The translations under genes and the position numbers were made by a program. The notes beneath the pieces were generated by a model. The model was not told the DNA's origin and did no database searches. It saw only the letters and a list, made by a program, of their open reading frames with translations. This document shows, piece after piece, positions 22,113 through 32,387 of a stretch of 64,000 bases of DNA. The DNA is from Brachionus manjavacas (Eukaryota; Rotifera; Eurotatoria; Ploima; Brachionidae), in NCBI GenBank assembly GCA_019054805.1, contig JAHQIY010000007.1:5151501-5215500 (forward strand). Direction: 5' to 3'. Numbering within the stretch: position 1 is the first letter of the stretch; every line of letters begins with the position of its first letter.

Positions 22113-22526
22113 GTAGTTTAAAATTGAGTTCAAAGTTTTGAGTAAATATTTACCGTTTATGAGATTTCGAATTAATTCTTTACATTTATTTGATGATATT
22201 TTGTGATACTTTGATTATAAAAATTTCATCCTTTGATCAATATTTTTTCAATTTTTGAATCTTTAATTCATTTCAGTAACAACAAGCAATCCGAAATAAT
22301 TAATAATTAAAAAAATTGATGTGCAAACTCAAACATACTTAATGAACCAAAGCTTTTTTAAATATTTAAATGAAAAACCTACTCTTCAGAACATAGAAAC
22401 AAATACATATTTAAAAATTTAATTATTTGTTTTTCTTTATTAAAAGTTCGAACCAATTTTTATTAAGTTTATTAAAAATACATACGATTTATCCTCGTTT
22501 TATGACCTACGAGGTTTAATTATATC

Positions 22527-22600
22527 CAGAGTTGTTTAAAAGTCACAAGTCTCAAGTCAAGTCCAAGTCCAGACTTTTAAATTTTTTTTAGGTAAAAAAA
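22527..22600 (+). mobile_element. Left end of an AAGTC-repeat hAT-like element
   Basis: CAGAGTTGTTTAAAAGTCAC followed by several AAGTC units matches the terminal repeats of the complete element at 35855-36586. No matching right end was found before gene C, so this copy is truncated. Confidence 0.55.
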
Positions 22601-23153
22601 CAACAAATTGTCTTAATTCATTATTCATTTGATAAAAATTTTTAATTATTTTATCTTTGGACTTCACAAAAAAAACAGTGACTTGATTAAAACAACTGAA
22701 TGTTTAAAACAATGAAAATTTTTGTTTCACTTCTTCATTAACGACCTGATCAAGCAAACAATATGGAACATTTTTTTACTAATTAATAGAATATTTTAAA
22801 GATTTTATTGATTTTGAAAAATACTTTTCAAAAAGAAGAGATAATTAAATTCTAAAATAAATTTTGTTTACTTTTTTTCAATAAGCTAGGGTTGGTACAT
22901 TACACAGCTGACATGGTTTTAGATCGCGACATTAGACCCTTTCCGATTAACACTTTCTATTTGTTTTAACACTATCTAATTTTGTGATCAGCATGATAAA
23001 TTTAAAATTTATTTACTAAAAAATATTTATTATTTAAAATATTCCATTTGTTTCTAAAAATTTGCTAATTAATTTATTTTTTGAATAAAAAAAAGAGTAA
23101 ACTATTAATTAAATTGTATTTTTTCAATCTTTAGAAATTTTTTGAGAAAAAAA
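22601..23153. other. AT-rich spacer downstream of EB gene C
   Basis: No gene or repeat recognised in this stretch between the truncated hAT-like end and the stop codon of gene C. Confidence 0.35.
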
Positions 23154-23505
23154 TTAAGCACAGACACCATTGATTAGAGTAAATCCTTGCTTGCAAACGC
23201 ATCTAGAACCATTGCATTCTAAGTTTGCAGATGGGTCACACAAGTCTTCAGGGCTTTCATCCGAGCCAGAATTATTTGAAATTCTGCATCGAGCATTATA
23301 TGCTAAAAAATTGCTTGATTCATTAGACTGCTGGGATTCACTTGATTCACTTGATTCACTGGATTCACTAGATTCGCTAGATCTTCTAAGCTCTACTGTA
23401 GCACAAGAAATTAAAACGACTTTTGAAAAAATAGAATTTTAACTTCAATTTTTGATTTTTCCATAAAATATATTTACCTAAAAGTATTAAATTCAACTTA
23501 TTCAT
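23154..23505 (-). CDS. EB gene C: small secreted Ser/Glu-repeat protein with one EB module, two exons
   Basis: Exons on the minus strand are 23505-23478 and 23419-23154, with a 58-bp intron (TTTTAG|GTAAAT ... TTCAAAAG), giving 97 residues. The start MNKLNLILLVVLISCATVEL is a clear signal peptide spanning the junction. Next is an acidic SSESSESSESSESQQSNES repeat, then one Cys-rich EB-type module (NARCRISNNSGSDESPED, LECNGSRCVCKQG, INGVCA) ending at the stop. It is a shortened paralogue of gene D at 32365-33142, sharing the same 28-bp first exon and the same C-terminal module but lacking the middle modules. The sequence predicts a small extracellular, probably disulfide-rich, acidic protein; the target is unknown. 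Confidence 0.82.
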
Positions 23506-24454
23506 TTTTCTTTTTTTTTTGTTATTTTTTTTCGTTAAAATAAAGCTCTTTTTATATCAATTGAAATTGAAAATTCGTGATTTTTAATATTCATTAATTT
23601 TTTCCAGACAAAATTTTAAGCAAAAAATTTAAACAATCATCTAATTCGCTTTGTCATTTAATTAAAATTTTTTATAAAATTTGTTTATTCCTTGCTGTGC
23701 CTGGAAAAAGTCAATAAACCCACCAAATTAAATTAGTTCTGCGCAATTTAAAAATGTCTGTAGACAGAAATTCTTGAATTTTCTACTAAATCATCCAATT
23801 TACTGAGTCATTGTTCTTTTATCAAAATATTTTTAAGAGATCAATTCAATATTTTCAAAATTGTTCGGTTGTCTCAGCAACATGTAACCGCAATTTTTAA
23901 GCCGAATTTTTGGCTAATCTTAAATTTTTTTTTGTCAATAATTAAACTGGACATTTGGCCAAGCTAATAAAAATAATGATGACCATGTTACCTTCTTCAT
24001 TTCTCTTTGAAATGGTATTTTAAGTTTATTTGTTAAATTGGTTGAAATGTCGTTTAATGAGTGCTGGATGAAGGTTGAAAGATGTTTGATCACCGAAAGA
24101 TCAAGAAAAAAGAAATTTTAGGTTTTGAAATAATAAATTTTATTAAGTATTCATTAAATGAAATTTCATTAAGAACAAAATTTTCTCAAAATTTTCTTTT
24201 ATCACAAAAAATTACCTTTTGTTTCATTTTTTAACAATATTTTGTGTAAAATTATGTAATAAAATGTAAAAAAATGTAAATTTCAAGTTGCGAAAAAAAT
24301 TTTATAAAAATAAAAAAATTTATTAAAAATCAAATTTTCGTTTCAAAAATTGGAATTTTTTGACCGTAAGCGTTTTTGTTGTGTTTTACATGAAATGACG
24401 TAATTTTACGTAATATTACATTAAATTACATTATATATTTGATGTAATTTTAAC
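23506..24454. other. AT-rich spacer upstream of gene C
   Basis: Nothing coding recognised. Around 24240-24450 there are repeated GTAAT/TTACGTAA motifs next to the palindromic MITE. Confidence 0.4.
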
Positions 24455-24592
24455 GTAATTATCCGAATTTAGTGACATGTCATTAAATTTTTTAGTGACA
24501 TGTCACTATAGAATCATTTATATGTTATAACAGAGTGTCACTAAAATAGAGTACTCTATTTTAAAGACATGTCACTCAATTCGGATGATTAC
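24455..24592 (-). mobile_element. Short palindromic MITE copy 1 (GTAATNATCCGAATT ends)
   Basis: 138 bp with inverted ends (GTAATTATCCGAATT left, AATTCGGATGATTAC right), then AGTGACATGTC motifs and the perfect 20-bp palindrome AAAATAGAGTACTCTATTTT. The longer relative at 50467-50834 is in the opposite orientation and shares both distinct ends. Confidence 0.75.
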
Positions 24593-24615
24593 GGTATGTA
24601 ATACATTACATTTAT

Positions 24616-24805
24616 TTGACTTCTCAAAAGTCTTTGATTAAGTTCCTCATAGGAAATTGAAAACAAAACTTGAATCATATGGGATAAATGGTCAACTGCT
24701 AAGATGGATTGAGTCTTTTTTAATAGGCAGAGAACAAAGAGTTTAGTTGTTTATTTATAATTTTTATAAATGATCTGCTTGAGAGCTTCAACAGATTTTC
24801 AACAG
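24616..24805 (+). mobile_element. LINE reverse-transcriptase fragment
   Basis: The frame reads FDFSKVFD, a stop, VPHRKLKTKLESYGINGQ and LLRWIESFLIGREQRV, which is textbook jockey/CR1 palm sequence. After an internal deletion it continues FIIFINDLLESF. Both ends are missing. Confidence 0.8.
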
Positions 24806-25414
24806 TTTCTAATTACATTTACAAGACAAGCAATTGAAGATTTTCTATAGAATCAAAAAATTGCCTAAAACTTTACTCACGCTTTTGGATCTTACGGCAA
24901 TAACTCAAAATATTAATTTAAAAATAATTAGAAATAAGCAAAAACTCTTTATTAAAGAAAAAAATTGAAAAATGGTGTCAAAATTTAAACATTGTGGAAA
25001 AAGAAATAAAAATATAATTTGAAACCTTTAGGAAAAAAATAATTTTGGTTTTTGAAAGACAAATAAAAAACTATCTAATTTTATTTTCGATTTAAAAATT
25101 TAAATAATCTTAATATTTAATTTTCGATCAATTGTTTTTTTTTATAAATCAAATTTATTAAAAAATATATTATTTTTTATTTATTTAAACTTTTAAATTA
25201 GTTTAATTTTTTTTTTTTCGAAAATTTATTCAGTTGTCTTAAAGCTTTGTATTTTATTTACAAATATAAGTAAATTTTTATTCAAAAATATTTTAATACT
25301 ATATCAAATACTTTTTTCGATTTTAAACACTAATTTTTAAATTCAAATCTTTTGCATTGTTTAGAAAATATTAATTTTTCTCTTTTTTTTTAATATTTTT
25401 ATTTAATTTTATTT
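24806..25414. other. AT-rich spacer, nothing recognised
   Basis: Low-complexity A/T sequence between two retroelement fragments. Confidence 0.4.
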
Positions 25415-25470
25415 TTTATATCATCTATAAGGCGTTCTTTAAAATCAATAAAAATAATAAAAATACTATA
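25415..25470 (+). mobile_element. LINE 3' tail, GGCG hairpin type
   Basis: ATCATCTATAAGGCGTTCTT, then TAAAATCAATAAAAATAAT, is related to the tails at 15180 and 36424. Confidence 0.45.
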
Positions 25471-26511
25471 GGTTATGGACCACTTTTAGTTCAACCTTAA
25501 AAGACTTTCTGAATTAAAATTATATTTATAATTATTAATTAATTTTATTATTATAGCTGAGTTTACCAAAATTGTAAACTATTCTCTTTAACTAATGCAA
25601 ACCCTTTTTGGCAATATTTTCCAGAAACATAATAAAAAATTTAATTTGAAAATTTTTTAATTAAAACATTTTATTAAATATTTTTTAGTAAATGCACAAC
25701 TCAAATTTTAAAAAATCTAAGAAAAAGGAAAGTTGCCATATTCAACCGAGTCGCATGAATCAAACTCAACTTCATTTATAATATTAGGTCCAATTCTCAT
25801 TCCTACGTCTTCTGAGATTGGTGGTTTAGGTTGGATAAGGTCACCGGAAAATTTTCTGTGAAGGATAAAGCAAAAATCTTCATAATCTTCTGTGTCAAAA
25901 CTTTTGTCTCGATCAATATCCTTGTTATTAACTGTTACTTTAATCGTAACCGGACCCAATGACACTGGCAGCTTGTAAATTAAACTGTCCAATTCTTCAG
26001 TTATTCTCATCTCTGAACAAATTGGTGATTTGTAAGTCTTAGTTGATTCAAAAAATAACTGAAAATTAACCAAAGAGCCTATCATTGATTTAATTTTAAA
26101 AATCACATTAATTATATCCTCTAAATTAAAAGATGATAACCAAAATAAATCATTTAAATTTTTACTCACCACACTTATTTTCTATCCATAATTTTTTTTC
26201 TGGACAAACGCACTTTGAATTTTCACAGACAAGATAAGTATCTTCTTGACATTCTCCTTCATTGTTACATTCGCTTATCTCAGGTGGAATATTCATAACT
26301 TGAAATTTAAATTAATTTCTTTAATTTTTAACATAATTTTTTTTTTAAAAAGTTAAGTCATTTATTGCCAAAATGAAAGAATTGAATTTTTTTCATAGAA
26401 TAAAAATGTAAAATTTTTATTTTGGGTTAGAGAATTAAATTGAATTGAATATTTAAGAAAGCCTAAAATGACACAGGATTTTTGGTTAATTTATAACTTT
26501 TTATTTAGTAA

Positions 26512-26560
26512 TTATTTATTTATTTATTGAATAAGCGCCTAATCTGGCGAAGTAAATTCA
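26512..26560 (-). mobile_element. LINE 3' tail, GGCG hairpin type, minus strand
   Basis: On the minus strand CTTCGCCAGATTAGGCGCTT is followed by ATTCAATAAATAAATAAAT, matching the tail family at 15180 and 36424 in inverse orientation. It lies in the intron between the last EB modules of gene B. Confidence 0.55.
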
Positions 26561-27663
26561 ATTTAAAAATTAAAAAAATAAAGTTAAATAAAGAAGTAGT
26601 TGTTACTTTGATTTCGCACAAGCAAGGATAAATAAAAATTAGAAAGAAAATAATTTCTACTTAATTTCGCAAAAATTTTTTTTTTCATTTTAGTTATTCA
26701 AATAAAGTTTATTTATTTAATTCTTAATTTACTTTTAGAATTTTAAATGTCCTCTTGATTTTTATTCTTTTTTTTTCAGAAGGCCTAAATTAGGGAATCC
26801 AAATGACTCTTTCCATTTTAATCGCCTTTTCTTGTCATTGAGAAGCATGTTTTGATCAAGTCACCTATTCTATTTTTTTTTGATATCTTTTTTTTCTTTC
26901 TTGATCTCTTATATTATAGACTTTGTTCTATCTATATCAAATTTTTCCTGTGTTTAGTAATTATATCCGAAAATATGAATATTTTGTTAAAACAGAAAAT
27001 CATACTGCTATTGTCTATAAAGAAATACATTTTTTATTAATACATCATTTTCTTATTTAAAAATAAAAAAATTGAACAAAATAATTAAAGTAAATTGAAC
27101 TTTTTTTTGGTTAAAAATTAAAAGAAAATTTATTCTATTATTCTCTTAAAATGTTGGCAAAAAATAAAAAAATGGGTTAAAGAAATTTCAACATTTAAAA
27201 TAGATAAACGGAAAAGCTATCAAATGATTTAAATTTATTAAAAGAGATATTGTGAATTTTTCCTGTATGATTTTTTAAATAATAAAACCAGTTCTTTTTT
27301 GTACTTTCTTTACTTTTAAGCTTATTGAAAAAGTTAAACAGAAAAAAAACTTTCCATGTGTTTCTTTTAATTCTTAGTGTCGCGTCAAAATTCTTTTAAA
27401 AAAATTAAGAAATTGATTTTTATTTAGATTTTTTTTATTCTCAATCTTTTTTAGCAGTTAGATTTAAATTTTAAATGATTGAGAGGTAAAAGCTTAAAAT
27501 TTTTGTTACATTCCAGGCTTAAAATGAAAAAATCGTTGCATTGGTTTAGAAATTTTGTCGTTTTTATGATGGTACATGATTCATAGGATTTAAAGTTTTA
27601 ATTACATGCAATATCGCGCAAGTGTATATGGCAATTATTTTCAAAAATTTATAGAATATTTAC
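26561..27663. other. Intron of gene B, nothing further recognised
   Basis: AT-rich intronic DNA between exons 4 and 5 of gene B; the short plus-strand frame at 26852-27040 is low complexity. Confidence 0.4.
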
Positions 27664-27960
27664 CACATTTTCTGTCTTGGTATGAAAAATTTTCAGCACA
27701 ATTACATATTGAATTGATGCATTCTAGACCAATATGCCTATTACACTTTTTAGTATTGGAACATGATTCACCATATTCATACATTTTTTCTAAAATTAAA
27801 ATTAATTGTATTTTATTTTAAAATTTAATAGAAAAAAAGAAGTGATAACGATTGATTTTTAACTTTACGATACACTTTAGGTGTATGTTTTTCAAGTTGT
27901 CTGCTAATTAGAAAATTAATGTGTGTTTGTCACACAATATTTCCTATTTGGAAATATTTA

Positions 27961-28444
27961 CCACATTTTCCATCAATTTTCATGTAATTTGTTAAGCAAA
28001 TGCATTTGTTATTCATTGAACATTCCAAAAAGTTTATCTCATTACATTGCGCGCTCTTTTCACAATACTCTTCTATTTCATGTTTTATCTCTTAATTTAG
28101 CAATTATGCCATTATTTTTAATTAAAAAAAATAAAAATAAAACTGACTAAAAATTTACCACATGATCTACTAGTTTCGTTGAAAAAACTCATTTGATCAC
28201 AATCACAAAAACCACTTAGACATCTTAATTTTGGTTCACATTCGTTAAAACATGCGTTCGAACATTTTTCCGAATGTTTTTTTGAAAAGTTAAGCTCTTT
28301 AAAAAATTTGAAATTGATTCTTAATTTTATGTGACCAATTTTATGCAATAAAAATTTCTAATTTACATTCTTTTTCCTTAAAATTTTATCTGAGACTTAA
28401 TTAATATTAGGATTAAAGAATTTTTTTATTAAATTAAAATATTA
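27961..28444. repeat. Segmental duplication block alpha, gene B copy
   Basis: Near-identical to 20652-21135, with only a handful of substitutions over 484 bp. Confidence 0.9.
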
Positions 28445-29188
28445 CTAATATTTTATCACTTTATTCCTATTTTGAAAATAATAAAAGTAAAAATGTATAA
28501 GCCAAAGATACATCATGAAGTTTAATTAAATTGAAATACTTTTTCAAAAGTTGAACCTCTGATTTTGTTGTGAAAAATATTTGAGTTAAAAAAAAATTTT
28601 AGAATTCTTTTCTTTCTAAAAAGACTATAACAAGTCTATCTTAATATTTATGTGAAAAATGCTTCCATCGCAATCAAAAAGATGTTTGCATCTTTAATAA
28701 ACAAATTTAGTCTTTATTGTTATCCAAAAATTTAGAAAAATTGTTTGTCTAGCTGAACTTAATATTTTTATATTGTAGAGGAAGCATCGTAATGCTAAAG
28801 AGTATGGTTTTACTAATCAGCACACGTAAAAATCATTTCAACACATCCTTAAAATCTAACAAACACATAATACTTAAAAACACCCTTAAAACTGTTCTAT
28901 ACACCTTTTTTAGTAATTTTTAGTAAATCCAGAAAAATTCATAGAAATCTTTTTAACTAACTTTTTACGGTGTGTTGTTCAGACTTTTAATTATTTAATA
29001 AAATTTATAAAGAAATCAAATTTTAGCTTTATTTTTAGTTTTAGTTAAAAATAATTAATATTCTAAGGCTTTTGAAGAATTTTTTGGTCGACCTTTTTAG
29101 GCATATTAACAAAAGTTTCAGTTAATTTAATTTTAAGTAAGGTCAATGCGTATAGATGGCTTCATATCTTCTAATAATATTTGCAGCT

Positions 29189-29371
29189 TTATTTTCCAGC
29201 ACGATTCCTGATTTGACAGGTTCCATGGTATTCATCACTATTGTCGAACTGATAATCTTTTTGTAATTTTTTTCTTTTCATATGATAGAAAAGTGGGCAA
29301 AGCAAAATGTTTTGGTCAAACTTCATTTTTCTAATTCGATCAAAACATTTTAATGTGCAATTAAATTCCAA
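29189..29371 (-). pseudogene. Possible remnant PAN-like exon within intron 1 of gene B
   Basis: A 60-residue open frame with CTLKCFDRIRKMKFD, then NILLCPLFYH and a late GTCQIRN, echoes the C-x3-C ... C-x-L-F spacing of the PAN-like segment in exon 1 of genes A and B. No good acceptor/donor pair keeps it in the gene B frame. It may be a leftover of an older third copy or chance. Confidence 0.25.
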
Positions 29372-29800
29372 TTCATTTTATACAATTTTTAAATCCTTTT
29401 TCAAAAATAAAGCTATGAAATGCTTTAAAAATTTGCGATGAAATTTAATTACGCATTTAAAAATGTTCAAATTTCAAGAATTAAATTTGATCAAAAATTT
29501 TACTTGGCCAGAAAAGTGATTTAGGGGTGTAATTAAATGAGGATGTTTGTCAGTTTTTAAGGGTGTGCTCATACAATTATCCCCTAAAGAGTATAAAAAG
29601 TCTGATTTGTGCTTGGTTTTATTTGAATTTAAAACTTTGTAACAAAAAAAATTTAGTATCTCTAATTCAAAATAAAACTTATGTTCTTTTCTAAAGAATT
29701 ATACCATATGATAATTTTAAAGGTTTATAAAAAGATTTGAATTCTTTTTCGAAAGAAACTAGCACTTATTCAAAAGGCTAAAATGTTAGAAAAAATGGAT

Positions 29801-30345
29801 TAATTATTTTATCAATATTTTGGACATTAATAAATCAAAATTTAGCCAATGGTTCAAAGTTTTAAAAGCATTTCTTAAGCTTATCTAATTGAACAGTTAG
29901 GATATAAAAAATAATTATAAAAAATTAGTTAATAATAATATAAAATACCACAGTTGACTTCAGATATGTTTTTGAATCTCCAATGTCAAGTTCTTCTAAT
30001 TGTTCATCATCACTTTTTTTAGCATAAATTACCATTTTTTCTGACGGACTTTGAAAAGTTGAAAATTCAATTAGAGGAAACAAAAAGCATATTCCATTTT
30101 TCAAAATGATAATTTGGCAGTCAATCAGTTCGTTACACTTTTTCATGCAAATAAACTTGTTTTTTGTATCCAATTTGCCCAAAGAATTTTCATGGTAAAC
30201 ATTTTCCAACGGTTTGTGTTTTTTGACTCTTAGATATTTTTGGTTAATATTTTCACAAAGACAGTAAAAATTCAAACAAAATAAAAAATTAAATATTTGA
30301 CTCAACTTCATCTTTGATCAATTTTTAAAAATGAATTCTTGATTT
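29801..30345. repeat. Segmental duplication block beta, gene B copy
   Basis: Near-identical to 21567-22112; 545 bp against 546 bp, the difference being the single base missing from gene B exon 1. Confidence 0.9.
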
Positions 30346-30685
30346 TATTGTTATTGTTTACGACATTTTATTTATTAGATATTTAGTGTTCATGATTTTT
30401 ATTTGAATTAAATTTTTTTAAAATAAATCAATGCATGCATTTATAATACTTTAAAAAATTATTAATTATTTATTAATTGAAAAATTAATATTAGATAAAT
30501 ATTTATTTTAAAAAATTAATTTGCTGAATTATCCAAATTGACTATATTTTGCCTAAAATTTCAAAAAATGAGCAAATTTTGCCCATATTTTGAAACAATT
30601 TTTTAATCAAAATTAAAAAAATTGGGACAAATGTTTTTGAGTTAAATACTAAGTTAACTAAGTTGATCATTCTTTTTGAAATTTT

Positions 30686-30779
30686 GACTAAAGCTTTTAT
30701 TTATTTATTTATAAATAATATAATTTTGGGTTACCCCTGGGTTTGTCCGAATGGCTTTCCCCTTCGACTAAAGCTTTTA
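30686..30779 (-). mobile_element. 66-bp retroposon 3' tail with 14-bp target-site duplication
   Basis: GACTAAAGCTTTTA occurs at 30686-30699 and again at 30766-30779, exactly flanking 66 bp. On the minus strand the insert begins with a GC-rich patch (GGACAAACCCAGGGGTAACC) and ends in AAATAAATAAA. This is a severely 5'-truncated LINE or SINE insertion whose target duplication is still perfect, so it is relatively recent. Confidence 0.8.
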
Positions 30780-31334
30780 GTTTATTGAATTTTAGAATCA
30801 ATTAATTTTTCAATTTCTTTTTTTTTAATTAAAATGATTTGGTTTTTTCATTCCATAATAAAGACAAGATAATGTGATTTCTTTGCGCAAATGGGCAACA
30901 TACTATCTTGCACCTTATAAAACCTAAAAATAAGTTTTGGTTAATATTATCACAAAGATAGTGATAGTGATTTTTTTTCTTTTTGGTATCTTTTTTTTTT
31001 AAAGATAAGATTTAATTTGATAATTGAACAAAAGGTTTCAATTATCTAAATTAAGTTAATTTATGACTTATGTTTCTTTAACTGATTATCTACTGAGAAT
31101 TGTTTGATTAAGGAAAAATTAGGTTTGATAAAATAGAATAGACGCCTTTTTTAAGGTAAAAAGAAGGAAGAATTTTACTAGAAACCTTTTTATACCTTTT
31201 GAAAATGTATAAAAAAATCGTGTAAATTTTCTGTCATGAAACATGATCATGCTACATGATCCTTGCTAAAAACCTTAAAGATAAAACTAATCTTAACCTT
31301 AATTTTTGCTTTACTAATATAAACTATGAAAAAA

Positions 31335-31610
31335 AGTTAAATTCATAGGTATTACACTAGACTGACATTTGGTTCTATGGTGGATGAATTGAAAGAACGC
31401 TGTAATGCAAGGCTTATTGAAATAAAAAATATCTCAAGAAGGAATTGGGGTCTAAAACTGAAAACGTTAGGTAACCTCTACAAACCATTAATGGGATCAA
31501 TCATAGATTATTCTATTCCTTGCTTGCAAATTCGTTCTCAGAATTTATTTATTTAAAAAATAATTTAGGCGAAGCCTTGGCCGGTTGGAATGGAGACCTT
31601 TCAGACATTT
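31335..31610 (+). mobile_element. LINE reverse-transcriptase thumb fragment and adjoining tail
   Basis: About 31335-31540 (+) reads VKFIGITLD, ELKERCNARLIEIKNISRRN, WGLKLKTLGNLYKPLMGSII and DYSIPCLQIRSQ with one break: the thumb of a jockey/CR1-like reverse transcriptase. It is followed at 31545-31605 by a minus-strand-oriented tail with GGCCAAGGCTTCGCC and TTTAAATAAATAAA, a second retroposon end. Confidence 0.7.
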
Positions 31611-31952
31611 TTGATACCAAACAATGCAAAAAAAAAAAATTTTTTTTTGAAAGAATTTAAATTAGTTTGAGTTTAGATTTTAAATTTTTTTTTTTAAAGT
31701 TTAAAGAAAAATTACAATTTTTCTATTTTTCTTTTATCATTTTGATTTCAGTTAAACAATTTAATTTAGCTTAATAAAAAAAGGAGGATATTATAAATTT
31801 AAAGAAAAACTAGCAATGTTTTTATTTATTTGAGGCTTAATCTCATGTTGTTTACGTCCTCTTTTAGCTTTAAAAAGATAATTATCTTTTTTCATTTATA
31901 AGTGAGACTTAAGTCGAAAAAATATGAAAAGCATACACCTAGTGTGTATTGT

Positions 31953-32387
31953 TAAAATTTAGCTTGATCATTTTTGTTTTTTCTTTATTTTTTGATTTAT
32001 TTTACATCAAAATGTGACTTAATTTATATTGAATGAATTTTAAAAACCATGATTTCTGAAAAGCATTAATTTTGTCTAGAGTCAAATCTTTTTAAAATCT
32101 TAATAAAAAATTAAAAATGACTTGTTTTAAAATATTTAACGTAAATTGATTTTGAAAGGCATAACTCCTGGCTATACCTAGAAAATATCAAGCCTCATTA
32201 CGAAGTAAGACAAGGTAAATTAAACGATAGAATAAATTTTAAGAAAAGATTTGACTCTAGACAAAATTAATGCTTTTTAGAAATCATGGTTTTTAAAATT
32301 CATTCAATATAAATTAAGTCACATTTTGATGTAAAATAAATCAAAAAATTAAGAAAAAACAAAAATGATCAAGCTAAATTTTATACT
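31953..32387. repeat. 140-bp inverted repeat copying the promoter and first codons of gene D
   Basis: Left arm about 31953-32092 and right arm about 32245-32386 are complementary with only a few mismatches, separated by about 150 bp. The right arm is the upstream region of gene D plus its start codon and first five to six codons (ATGATCAAGCTAAATTTTA). The left arm holds the same sequence reading outward on the minus strand, then similarity stops inside what would be the first exon. It looks like the stub of a head-to-head duplicate gene, or a very large transcribable hairpin. Confidence 0.85.

Larger units (their letters stand above)
25717..30311 (-). pseudogene. EB gene B: paralogue of gene A with four EB modules and a shifted exon 1, six exons
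   Basis: Exons on the minus strand: 30311-29949, 28296-28159, 28090-27962, 27789-27664, 26298-26170 and 26120-25717. The layout is signal peptide, PAN-like segment, four EB modules (one more than gene A), and the same type of C-terminal beta-rich domain (IYKLPVSLGPVTIKVTVNN, FCFILHRK). Exon 1 is 363 bp against 364 in gene A: one base is missing from a T-run near 29972. It therefore ends in phase 0, while the next exon needs phase 1, and translation would stop early in exon 2. If intact it would encode about 429 residues. Exons 2-6 are all open, which suggests a recent loss, an assembly error in the homopolymer, or use of another start. Exons 1-3 nearly equal gene A; exons 4-6 are clearly older. 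Confidence 0.75.

Noticed and set aside
23170-23442. Plus-strand frame with a DSLDSLDSLD repeat
   Set aside because: It is the antisense of the Ser/Glu repeat of gene C, which has a signal peptide and EB module on the minus strand.
27606-28150. Plus-strand frames of 71-75 codons
   Set aside because: They are antisense to EB-module exons 3 and 4 of gene B.
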